The notes below the pieces were generated by a model that was given only the letters and a program-made list of their open reading frames with translations, was not told where the DNA came from and did not search any database. Both the position numbers and the translations under genes were made by a program. This document shows positions 14,137 through 20,822 of a stretch of DNA of 28,241 bases, piece after piece (the first letter of the stretch is position 1; each line of letters begins with the position of its first letter). Origin of the DNA: an uncultured Chloroflexota bacterium. Lineage in GTDB: Bacteria; Chloroflexota; Limnocylindria; Limnocylindrales; CSP1-4. The stretch covers positions 1 through 28,241 of the forward strand of contig CAIYZX010000579.1 of the NCBI GenBank assembly GCA_903930745.1. Direction: 5' to 3'.

Positions 14137-14835
14137 GTGAGCGAGCCGATCCCCCTGCGCCTGCCGGCCGTGGACCCGGCATCCGCCGCCCTGCCCCCTG
14201 CAGACGTGACCCCTGAGCTCGTCGCCGGCCTCCTCGCGGATGGGGACGACGAGCTGGCCGCCTGGGCCCTCCGCACGGAGATGGAGGCGGTGGGGCGCGC
14301 GGCCTGCTACGACGGGCTTCTCCGGGACGCGATGGCGCTCGTGGGCGAGCGCTGGGTCGCCGGTCGCTGGTCCATCGCAGAGGAGCACCTCGCGTCGCGG
14401 ACGCTCCTCCGGACGCTGGACTCCATCCGGCCACAGCCTGGGCCGGAGGGGCGCGTGGGGCCGCTGGCCGTCCTTGCAGGCGTCGCCGGCGAGGAGCACA
14501 TGATCGGCCTCGTCTGCCTTGAGCACGCCCTCATCGAGGACGGCTGGGTGGTGGCGAACCTCGGCGCGGACCTGCCGGCCCACGACCTCGGGCGCTTCGT
14601 CGCATCCAACGCCGTCTCACTGGTCTGCCTCTCCGCCAACTCCGCTGAGCTTGCGGGCACGCTCGCGGAGACCGTCCGCGCGGTTCGCCTTGCCGCGGGC
14701 ACGCGGTCCCTGCCCGTCATCGTGGGCGGCGGCGTGACGGCCACCCCGGGAGTCGCGGAGGCCGCAGGGGCGAGCCTCATCGCCCGGTCCGTGCGGGAGG
14801 CGACATCCATCGCGCGGAGCCATCGCGCGGCATGA
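14137..14835 (+). CDS. Stand-alone CarH-type cobalamin-binding (photo)sensor domain protein
   Basis: This 232-residue protein has a helical cap domain (about 25-100) followed by a Rossmann B12-binding domain (about 108-228). The cap carries Trp73 followed exactly nine residues later by Glu83-His84, the W-x9-EH motif of CarH/LitR adenosylcobalamin photoreceptors. The B12 domain has E-x-H-x-x-G at 119-124, where His121 would be the lower cobalt ligand, and a GGGVTATPG loop near the end. In CarH these domains follow a MerR DNA-binding domain. Here there is none: the start (GTG at 14137, GGAG nine bases upstream) leaves only about 25 linker residues, and upstream DNA is the shadow of the previous gene. 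It may act as an anti-repressor like AerR/PpaA, or as a partner of a separate regulator. It is convergent with the mutase gene, one base apart. Confidence 0.8.
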   Translation: MSEPIPLRLPAVDPASAALPPADVTPELVAGLLADGDDELAAWALRTEMEAVGRAACYDGLLRDAMALVGERWVAGRWSIAEEHLASRTLLRTLDSIRPQPGPEGRVGPLAVLAGVAGEEHMIGLVCLEHALIEDGWVVANLGADLPAHDLGRFVASNAVSLVCLSANSAELAGTLAETVRAVRLAAGTRSLPVIVGGGVTATPGVAEAAGASLIARSVREATSIARSHRAA

Positions 14836-14836
14836 C

Positions 14837-16540
14837 CTAGACGGAGACCGGCTCCCGGTACTCCCCGAAGACGTCGCGCAGCACCCGGCACTGCTCGCCC
14901 AGCGTGGCGTACGCGGCGGCGCAGCGCAGGAAGTGCGGCATCAGGTTCGTGCCGGTCGACTCCGGCGCCCCTGCGGCCTCGCGCAGACCCGCCAGGGCGG
15001 CACGGACCGCACCGGCGTCCCGCTCGCGACGCGTCCTCCCCAGCCGCTCCAGCTGGCGCTCCAGCGAGCCCTGCGGCACCGCCAGGACCGGCACCGCCAG
15101 GCGCTCGTCCGTCACGTGCCGGTTGAGGCCCACGATCCCCCGGTCGCCGGTGTCCACCTCTCGCTGGAAGCGGTAGGCGGAGTCCGCGATCTCATGCTGC
15201 GGATATCCCTCGGCGATCGCCGCCACCATGCCGCCCCTCCGGTCGATCTCCTCGATGTAGCGCCAGACCTCCTGCTCCACGCGATCCGTGAGGGACTCCA
15301 CCAGCCACGAGCCACCGAGCGGGTCCACCACGGATGCCACGCCGGTCTCCTCGTAGATGACCTGCTGCTGGCGCAGCGCCAGGAGCGCCGCCTCCGCCGT
15401 TGGGACGGCCAGCGCCTCGTCGTAGGCGTCCGTGTGGAGCGACTGCGTCCCGCCCAGGATGGCCGCGAGCGCCTGTGTGGCCACGCGGGTCAGGTTGTTG
15501 AGCGGCTGCTGTGGGGTGAGCGAGACGCCGGCCGTCTGCGTGTGGAAGCGCATCCAGGTGGAGCGCTCCTCGTGGGCCCCGTACCGCTCCGTCATCAGCC
15601 GGTGCCAGATGCGGCGTGACGCGCGGAACTTGGCGATCTCCTCGAAGAAGTCCGAGTGGCTGTTGAAGAAGAACGAGAGCCGTGGCGCGAACGCGTCCAC
15701 GTCCAGGCCGCGGGCGAGGGCCGCCTCCACGTAGGCCATGCCGTCCGCGATGGTGAAGGCCAGCTCCTGGACCGCCGTGGAGCCGGCCTCGCGGATGTGG
15801 TAGCCGCTGATGGAGACGGTGTTCCAGCGCGGCAGCTCCCGCGTCCCGAACTCGATGGTGTCCGTGACCAGGCGCATCGACGGGCCGGGAGGGAAGAGGT
15901 ACTCCTTCTGGGCCACGAACTCCTTGAGGATGTCGTTCTGGATCGTGCCCTCGAGGCGCGCCCTCGGGACGCCCGCCTTCTCCGCCGCCACGATGTACAT
16001 CGCCCAGACGGGCGCGGCCGGCGAGTTGATCGTCATGGACGTGGAGACGCGGTCCAGCGGCAGGCCCGCGAGGAGGACCTCCATGTCCGCGAGGCTGCTG
16101 ATCGCCACGCCGCAGGTGCCGAACTCGCCGTCCGCCTCGGCGTCGTCCGTGTCGTAGCCGTAGAGCGTGGGCATGTCGAAGGCGACGGACAGGCCGGTCT
16201 GGCCTGCGGCGAGGAGCTGGTGGAACCGCGCGTTCGTGTCCTCGGCGCTGCCGAAGCCCGCGAACATTCGCATCGTCCAGGGCCGGCTGCGGTAGCCGGT
16301 GGGGTGGATGCCCCGCGTGTAGGGCGGCTCGCCCGGAAGGCCGATGCGGGCCGCCACCTCGCCCGGGTCGTCCACGCTCCACGGACCGTAGACGGGGTCA
16401 ACGTCCAGGTCGCCCGGTGTGGCAAAGCGTTCCCGGCGTTCCGGCAGGCGAGCCCGGGCGGGCTCCAGGCGCCCGGTCTGCCAGACCTCGTGACGTTCAG
16501 CCCAGGAGTCGCCCTCGGGGCGCGTGTGGTCGTGTCGCAT
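14837..16540 (-). CDS. Acyl-CoA mutase large subunit, isobutyryl-CoA-mutase-like (methylmalonyl-CoA mutase family)
   Basis: This 567-residue catalytic (TIM-barrel) subunit of a B12-dependent acyl-CoA mutase lacks the C-terminal B12 domain. It needs a separate small subunit, which is not encoded next to it. Family motifs are clear: RGIHPTGYRSRPWTMR (76-91), GLSVAFDMPTLYGYD (116-130), STSMTIN (166-172), GTIQNDILKEF (198-208) and SISGYHIREAG. Methylmalonyl-CoA mutase uses Tyr89 and Arg207 to hold the substrate carboxylate. The aligned residues here are Phe93 (RMFAG) and Gln211 (VAQKEY), the pair found in isobutyryl-CoA mutase. The substrate is therefore probably a non-carboxylated branched acyl-CoA, although automated annotation will say methylmalonyl-CoA mutase. 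The ATG at 16540 has only a weak GGTAGGG upstream. No MeaB-type chaperone is nearby. The gene is convergent with the B12-sensor gene. Confidence 0.88.
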   Translation of the reverse strand: MRHDHTRPEGDSWAERHEVWQTGRLEPARARLPERRERFATPGDLDVDPVYGPWSVDDPGEVAARIGLPGEPPYTRGIHPTGYRSRPWTMRMFAGFGSAEDTNARFHQLLAAGQTGLSVAFDMPTLYGYDTDDAEADGEFGTCGVAISSLADMEVLLAGLPLDRVSTSMTINSPAAPVWAMYIVAAEKAGVPRARLEGTIQNDILKEFVAQKEYLFPPGPSMRLVTDTIEFGTRELPRWNTVSISGYHIREAGSTAVQELAFTIADGMAYVEAALARGLDVDAFAPRLSFFFNSHSDFFEEIAKFRASRRIWHRLMTERYGAHEERSTWMRFHTQTAGVSLTPQQPLNNLTRVATQALAAILGGTQSLHTDAYDEALAVPTAEAALLALRQQQVIYEETGVASVVDPLGGSWLVESLTDRVEQEVWRYIEEIDRRGGMVAAIAEGYPQHEIADSAYRFQREVDTGDRGIVGLNRHVTDERLAVPVLAVPQGSLERQLERLGRTRRERDAGAVRAALAGLREAAGAPESTGTNLMPHFLRCAAAYATLGEQCRVLRDVFGEYREPVSV

Positions 16541-16576
16541 ATCCGCGCAACCCTACCATCGGGACGCGGCCGCAGG

Positions 16577-17227
16577 TCAGCCGCCCGCGCGCTGCCCCAG
16601 CTTCGCCAGAATGTCCGCCACCAGCTCGTCGTCCAGGCCTGCACCCAGGAGGACGTGGACGCGGCCTTCCGTCGCCGTTGCCCAGGTGACCACGAGAAGG
16701 CGCTTGCCGTCAGGGTCCGTGGCGTCGAAACGGAGCGCAGGCGTGGTGCCCACCGTGATGTCCGTCTGCGAGGACTGGTCCGTGCGCCCGGCCTCCTTGG
16801 CGCCTTTCCGGTAGAACTCCATGATCCTCGCGGTGTCGAGGCCCTCGCCCTCGAAGACGGCGATGGTCATGCCCACGCCGTCGGCGAACCTCCACGTGGC
16901 ACCGGCAAAGCGCAGCTCGTGGATGCCGTGATCCAGCAGGCTGCCCAGCGAGCCGGGCTGGCAGGTCCGGCCGGAGTTCAGCTCGCCCGCGGGCTGGCCG
17001 TCCCACGAGGGGGGAACGATGGCCTCGAGCTCCGGGTACGCGCCCGCACCCTGGTAGTCCTGCGTGCACGGCTGGGCCGGGTCGAACGAGGCCGGTGCCG
17101 GGGCTCCACAGCCGGAGAGCACCGCGGCGGCAAGCAGCGCGGCGATGGCGATGGCGGCCAGGGCCCGGAACGGCGGCACGGCAGGGCGGGCGGACCGGTG
17201 GGCGGTTGGACGGGTCGGTGGTGTCAT
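16577..17227 (-). CDS. Secreted lipoprotein of unknown function
   Basis: This 216-residue protein has a basic N-terminus, a hydrophobic stretch (about 22-37) and the lipobox LSGC with the lipidated cysteine at 40. It is therefore a membrane-anchored extracytoplasmic lipoprotein. The mature part (41-216) has two further Cys, a central FRFADGVGMTIAVFEGEGL-like beta/alpha region and an AGLDDELVADILAKL C-terminal helix. I do not recognise a family; the alternating strand-helix pattern looks like a small sensory or PsbP/LpqN-like fold, but this is weak. I choose ATG at 17227; the frame is open further upstream, but that part is Arg/Pro-rich and would bury the signal peptide. TACCCT eight bases upstream could be a -10 box of a near-leaderless message. 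It lies 36 bases upstream of the mutase in the same direction as that gene. Confidence 0.78.
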   Translation of the reverse strand: MTPPTRPTAHRSARPAVPPFRALAAIAIAALLAAAVLSGCGAPAPASFDPAQPCTQDYQGAGAYPELEAIVPPSWDGQPAGELNSGRTCQPGSLGSLLDHGIHELRFAGATWRFADGVGMTIAVFEGEGLDTARIMEFYRKGAKEAGRTDQSSQTDITVGTTPALRFDATDPDGKRLLVVTWATATEGRVHVLLGAGLDDELVADILAKLGQRAGG

Positions 17228-17329
17228 CGGTGGCGAGGGTACCGGGCCTGCGCCGAACCCGTGGGCGACCCCAGCGCGGAGGGTGGTGCGTCCGCGCATC
17301 GGGACCATCGGGCGGGATGGCGGGTACGG

Positions 17330-17351
17330 GCGTGTCATTGGCGTGTCATTG
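17330..17351. repeat. Tandem duplication of an 11-base unit
   Basis: GCGTGTCATTG occurs twice in direct succession, followed by a partial third copy (GCGTGG). It lies about 100 bases upstream of the lipoprotein start. It could be a duplicated regulator site or simple slippage. Confidence 0.6.
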
Positions 17352-17568
17352 GCGTGGCCGTACGGTTGCGCTGCGTTCGAGACGCGCCAACCCACGACGG
17401 ACCGGGAGACGCCCGGGGCGTCGGTCACGGGGCAAGGGGCAGGACGACCCGGCCATCGGGGACGCTCGACGGCACGGGGGTTCCGAGGCTCCGCCCACGA
17501 GCCGAGTAACCGCACTGACGGCCACGGGCCCGGCGTGCGTGGGACGGCTGCACTGATCCAGCGCTCCT

Positions 17569-17597
17569 CGCGCCTCCGGGCCCTGCCCGGGGGCGCG
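17569..17597. terminator. Long hairpin downstream of the J-domain gene
   Basis: CGCGCCT-CCGGGC (17569-17581) pairs with GCCCGG-G-GGCGCG (17585-17597), a 13-bp stem with one T-G wobble and a three-base loop. It lies about 37 bases past the J-domain stop in the direction of transcription. There is no T-tract, so it is a terminator-like or mRNA-stabilising hairpin. Confidence 0.5.
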
Positions 17598-17633
17598 ATG
17601 ACGTCCCCGTCGTCGCAAGGGCCCGATCCCAGC

Positions 17634-18377
17634 TCAGCGGAACGGGTTGGACTGCCATCCCGGGCGCTGCGGCCGGCCCGCCGTCCGCCGGATCCCCCGC
17701 CGGTCCAGCTCCTGTGCGATGACCCGGGCCGCTGCGGCCACGTCCGGGTCGCGTGTCATGGTGCCCGCGAGCCAGTCGATGTAGGAGGGCTCGAACGCCG
17801 CGATCTCGCCCAGCGTGTGGCCGTGGAACTTCCCGAAGCCGATCTCCACGCCCGCGGCCTCGCCCAGCGTTGGCGGCTCCCGCAGCGCCCGCGCCGGGTC
17901 CACGATCCGCTCGGCCGGACTGGAGGGACGAGAGGCACGCAGGTCCGGCCCCGGCCGGTCCGGGCGCAGCGGCGGCTGGCCGGCGAGCGGCATGCGGACG
18001 CCGGGCGGGGTGGTGACGTGGTTGCGTGGACGGAAGGTTGACGAGGTGTCCACACGCCCCGTGACCGGACGGGTCACGGGTTCCGGTGGCGGACCGGCGC
18101 CAGGCCGCGGTCCTCGGGAACTCGACCGATCGGGATCCTCGCCGCCCTCCGCGCGACGCCTGCGGATCCCCTCGGGCGTCTCGCCGGCCTTCGTGAGCGC
18201 GGCGTAGGCGGCGTTGATCTCCGCCATGCGTCGCGTGGCACGGCGCGCCGCCTCCGGGTCGTCCCCGGTCAGGTCCGGGTGGTGGCGGCGGGCGAGCGTG
18301 CGCCAGGCGGTCTTGATCTCATCCGGCGGCGCGCCCGGCTCGATGCCCAGGACGAGGTGGGGGTCCCTGTGTGCCAC
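17634..18377 (-). CDS. J-domain protein fused to a C-terminal ExoX/DUF3820-like domain
   Basis: This 247-residue protein has an N-terminal J-domain (about 4-64) with the HPD motif intact (33-35, in RRHHPDLTGD), so it should stimulate an Hsp70 (DnaK). A Pro/Arg-rich linker (about 65-170) replaces the Gly/Phe and zinc regions of DnaJ. The C-terminal block GFGKFHGHTLGEIA...PSYIDWLAG (180-205) matches the short FGKYKG...P.YL.W domain found in DUF3820 proteins and at the C-terminus of exonuclease-X-like enzymes. It is therefore a specialised co-chaperone, not DnaJ itself; the client is unknown. The GTG at 18377 has no Shine-Dalgarno but has TAGACT exactly six bases upstream, consistent with a leaderless message. 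It is soluble and cytoplasmic. Confidence 0.82.
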   Translation of the reverse strand: MAHRDPHLVLGIEPGAPPDEIKTAWRTLARRHHPDLTGDDPEAARRATRRMAEINAAYAALTKAGETPEGIRRRRAEGGEDPDRSSSRGPRPGAGPPPEPVTRPVTGRVDTSSTFRPRNHVTTPPGVRMPLAGQPPLRPDRPGPDLRASRPSSPAERIVDPARALREPPTLGEAAGVEIGFGKFHGHTLGEIAAFEPSYIDWLAGTMTRDPDVAAAARVIAQELDRRGIRRTAGRPQRPGWQSNPFR

Positions 18378-18383
18378 GTGGCC

Positions 18384-18389
18384 AGTCTA
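18384..18389 (-). promoter_or_regulatory. -10-like box TAGACT, six bases before a GTG start
   Basis: On the minus strand TAGACT is followed by GGCCAC and then the GTG of the J-domain gene. There is no Shine-Dalgarno. The spacing would place the transcription start at the start codon, as in leaderless genes. The same spacing occurs at 23832-23837 and 25979-25984. Confidence 0.45.
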
Positions 18390-18475
18390 CCCAAGACGGT
18401 CCCGCCCACCCGGCCGGGCGATTGACCGGGAGATGCGGTGGAGCGGCGCGCGGTGACGGCGCCTTGGCGGTGGGG

Positions 18476-18796
18476 CTATGCCTCAGCCTGGTGGTGCGCG
18501 GTCTGGCGGGCGAGACGGAGGGCCGTGGCGCCGATCATCATCCGCGCCTCCTCCACGTCCTTCCAGGCAATGCCGAGGAGCAGCGTTGCGGCGAGGCCAT
18601 CGAGGGCGAGCTGGCGGCCGCGCTCGCTGATGCCGGAGAACAGGTGCTCCCGGAAGTCAGGCGGGGCCATGACCAGGGCATGGATCACGTCGTCCGTGTA
18701 GCAGGCGCGCATGACCGTGTTGATCCAGCCCGGGTCCGCGATGGTCCCAAGCTCCTCGAACGCCTTCAGCGACGCGGCCCGCGTGCTCTTGCTCAT
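18476..18796 (-). CDS. Stand-alone FliG-like domain protein
   Basis: This 106-residue protein aligns by eye to the C-terminal part of FliG, the flagellar rotor protein. Matching features are a D..I...MR......D+..AL segment (about 20-42), then APPDFREHLFSGISERGRQL (44-63), matching the A...REK....MS.RA pattern, and finally KDVEEARMMIGATALRLA (79-96), matching the DVE.AQ..I....RRLA helix. No flagellar gene is nearby, and the protein is about a third of FliG length. It is therefore either a repurposed solo domain or a chance resemblance of a helical repeat. I choose ATG at 18796, with GGAG six bases upstream; an ATG four codons earlier has no better signal. It lies between the homocysteine methyltransferase and J-domain genes on the same strand. 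Confidence 0.65.
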   Translation of the reverse strand: MSKSTRAASLKAFEELGTIADPGWINTVMRACYTDDVIHALVMAPPDFREHLFSGISERGRQLALDGLAATLLLGIAWKDVEEARMMIGATALRLARQTAHHQAEA

Positions 18797-18823
18797 CACC
18801 GACTCCACTCGCCCACCCCGTGG

Positions 18824-18950
18824 GCCGCCGGGTACGCGGCGGCAATGGGGGTATCGGGACCCTCGCGCGAGGGGGTGATGCCCCGTGCGGGGGCCGGGGT
18901 GATGGCCCGCTCGGGGTCGGGGTTCTGGAGCGGTCTCGGGGTGGACCCCG
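18824..18950. repeat. Hairpin- and repeat-rich spacer with two 21-base direct repeats
   Basis: GCCGCCG/CGGCGGC (18824-18830 with 18837-18843) forms a perfect seven-bp stem. CCCTCGCGCGAGGG near 18860-18875 is a self-complementary palindrome. Two near-identical 21-base direct repeats beginning GGGGTGATG lie at 18872-18892 and 18896-18916. CGGGG/CCCCG (18937-18950) forms a hairpin just past the methyltransferase stop and is its likely terminator. The spacer is non-coding as far as I can tell. Confidence 0.6.
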
Positions 18951-18955
18951 ATCTG

Positions 18956-19840
18956 TCAGCCTGCCAGCGCGCTCGCAACGGCCGCGAGGTGGGCGGGCGT
19001 CGTGCCGCAGCATCCGCCGATGATCGTGGCTCCCGAGTCGCGGACGCGCCGCGCGTGGTCCGCGGCGTCGGCGGGCGTGGCAGGGTAGACCGTGTTGCCG
19101 TCCGCGTCGCCCACCGGGATGCCGGCGTTCGCCTTGGCGACCACGTGCAGGCCGCCTGCCATGCGGGCCAGCGTGGGGATCACCGCCTCAACGGGCGCGA
19201 AACCGTCACCGCAGTTGGCCCCGATGCCGGCGATCCCCAGGGCGAGGAGTGCGTCTGCGACGGCCTCCACCCTGTCCCCGAACATCGTCCGCCCATTGCC
19301 CTGGAAGGTCATCGTGGCCACCACGGGCAGCTGCGGAGCGCCGCGCCGGGCGCCCTCCACGGCGGCGACGGCCTCCTTGAGGTCCATCATCGTCTCCACC
19401 CAGAGGACGTCCACGCCACCCTCCGCGAGGGCCGCGGCCTGGACGGCGAAGGCGTCCGCCACCTCGGACGGGTCCAGCAGCCCGTACGGGATCATCAGGC
19501 CGCCGGTTGGGCCCATGGATCCCGCGACGAGCCGGTCCGGGCCCACAGCCGCACGGGCGAGCGCCACCGCGGCCCGCGAGACCTCCACGGACCGGCCATC
19601 CGCCTCCGAGCCCGTGAGCCGGATCGGGTTGCCGCCGAAGGTGCAGGTGAGGACCAGGTTCGAGCCGGCCGCGGCGTAGGCGGCATGCACGGATGAGACC
19701 GCCGCGGCTCCCGGGGCCTCCAGCAGCCAGGCCTCCGGAGGCAGGCCGGCGGGCATGCCCGCCGCGAACAGCATCGTGCCCATGCCGCCGTCTGCGACGA
19801 GGGGGCGTGCGAGTGACGCGGCGTCGGGGAGGGCGGGCAT
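18956..19840 (-). CDS. Homocysteine S-methyltransferase family protein (MetH/BHMT-type domain)
   Basis: This 294-residue zinc-dependent methyltransferase has the homocysteine-binding TIM-barrel found in the N-terminal module of MetH and in betaine-homocysteine methyltransferase. DGGMGTML (17-24) starts the barrel. The zinc ligands are Cys210 in GANCGDG and the Cys277-Cys278 pair in GGCCGTTPAH. MTF..NGRTMFG (177-188) is the substrate-loop signature. It would methylate homocysteine to methionine; the methyl donor (a corrinoid protein, betaine or S-methylmethionine) cannot be told from sequence. It has no B12 or folate domain of its own. The ATG at 19840 has an AGGAG nine bases upstream. TGCTATCAA upstream resembles an extended -10 box. 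It is divergent from the protease gene. Confidence 0.88.
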   Translation of the reverse strand: MPALPDAASLARPLVADGGMGTMLFAAGMPAGLPPEAWLLEAPGAAAVSSVHAAYAAAGSNLVLTCTFGGNPIRLTGSEADGRSVEVSRAAVALARAAVGPDRLVAGSMGPTGGLMIPYGLLDPSEVADAFAVQAAALAEGGVDVLWVETMMDLKEAVAAVEGARRGAPQLPVVATMTFQGNGRTMFGDRVEAVADALLALGIAGIGANCGDGFAPVEAVIPTLARMAGGLHVVAKANAGIPVGDADGNTVYPATPADAADHARRVRDSGATIIGGCCGTTPAHLAAVASALAG

Positions 19841-19999
19841 CGGCGGTTCTCCTGGGTGGCCCCGGCAGACGGGATGCTGGGCTGCCCCGTTGATAGCACA
19901 GAAACGCCCGGGCGACCCCCGGTTCGGGTCATTGCGGGGCAGGCTGCAGGCTCCGCAGCATCCCTGCGTACCCATCCCAGCGCCAGGGGGACCACTCCT

Positions 20000-20791
20000 G
20001 TGACCGAGCCCGCATCGTCGGCCGACGTCCAAGCACGCCCACGGAACCGCATCCGGTGGCGGAGGGTGGTCTTCATCACGCTGGTTGCCATCCTCGTCCT
20101 GCTGGTGCTCCGGGTGGCCGGGATCGCGCGGATGGTCATCCGGACGACGGATCGCTACGACCCCCCGGTGATGGCAGGCCAGCCCCTTGCCTGCGGTGCC
20201 GGGTTCTACGCACGGACGGGTGACCGGATCTTCGTGACCGTCTCATCCCACTGCTACCCGGCAGGCTCCACGCAGCTCTTCGACGATGCGAGGCTCCTGG
20301 GCACGCTGGGGCGCCGCCCCGCCCTCGCAGACTGCCCGAAGGGGCGTGAATGCTACGCGTCCGACTTCACCGAGCTGATCCTGGAGCCGGACCTGCTGCC
20401 GTGGGGGCACCTGGATCTTGTCGACCTGGGCGCCGGCGGCTACCGGACGCTCACCTCCGCGACGCCGCCGCTGCGGTGTGACGAGATCCACGTGGGCGAC
20501 CGCGTCGAGACGGACGGCCGCACGCTCTACCGCGAGGGCACGGTCCTGCAGGTGGGTCCGTACGACTTCGAGGACGACGCCATCTTCCCGTGCATGGTCA
20601 TCACGGACATCGAGGCGGGGGTGGGCGATTCCGGGGCATCCGTGCTCATCAACGGGCACCCCGCAGGCATCGCCGCACGAGAGTTCGGCCAGTACCTGGG
20701 CTTCACGCCCGTGGCCGAGGCCATGGAGCTCCTGGGCGACGAGATCTGCACGGACCCGGACTGCGAGCTCGTGCCGCCGGCCAGCCCTTGA
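20000..20791 (+). CDS. Membrane-anchored trypsin-like (S1) serine protease
   Basis: This 263-residue protein has a short basic cytoplasmic segment, one transmembrane anchor (about 23-47) and an extracytoplasmic chymotrypsin-fold domain. The triad can be seen: His84 in VSSHC, Asp122 in SDFTELIL and Ser211 in GVGDSGASVL, with the usual PAGI strand after it. Several Cys (about 65, 85, 112, 118, 160 and 198) could form disulfides. The domain is short for S1 but complete. The GTG at 20000 follows AGGGGG nine bases upstream; the frame is open to 19856 but that part is not protein-like. It probably processes or degrades cell-surface proteins. The downstream alpha/beta hydrolase starts 31 bases later and is likely co-transcribed. 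Confidence 0.8.
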   Translation: MTEPASSADVQARPRNRIRWRRVVFITLVAILVLLVLRVAGIARMVIRTTDRYDPPVMAGQPLACGAGFYARTGDRIFVTVSSHCYPAGSTQLFDDARLLGTLGRRPALADCPKGRECYASDFTELILEPDLLPWGHLDLVDLGAGGYRTLTSATPPLRCDEIHVGDRVETDGRTLYREGTVLQVGPYDFEDDAIFPCMVITDIEAGVGDSGASVLINGHPAGIAAREFGQYLGFTPVAEAMELLGDEICTDPDCELVPPASP

Positions 20792-20822
20792 CACGACCGG
20801 GCGCAGGCGGTCCGATACGGGC

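Larger units (their letters stand above)
17228..17633. other. 406-base stretch without a convincing gene
   Basis: This lies between the lipoprotein start and the J-domain gene stop. Open frames here are low-complexity Arg/Gly/Pro-rich translations without family resemblance, and they differ in every frame, so I call none. It contains a tandem 11-base repeat (17330-17351) and a long hairpin (17569-17597). No tRNA-like cloverleaf was found by eye. Confidence 0.5.

Noticed and set aside
14837..16540. A plain methylmalonyl-CoA mutase call
   Set aside because: Phe and Gln replace the Tyr and Arg that bind the substrate carboxylate, matching isobutyryl-CoA mutase instead.
17228..17633. Small open frames in the 406-base gap as genes, or a tRNA
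   Set aside because: The translations are low-complexity without start signals, and no TpsiC-like GTTCNANNC segment with matching acceptor stem was found.
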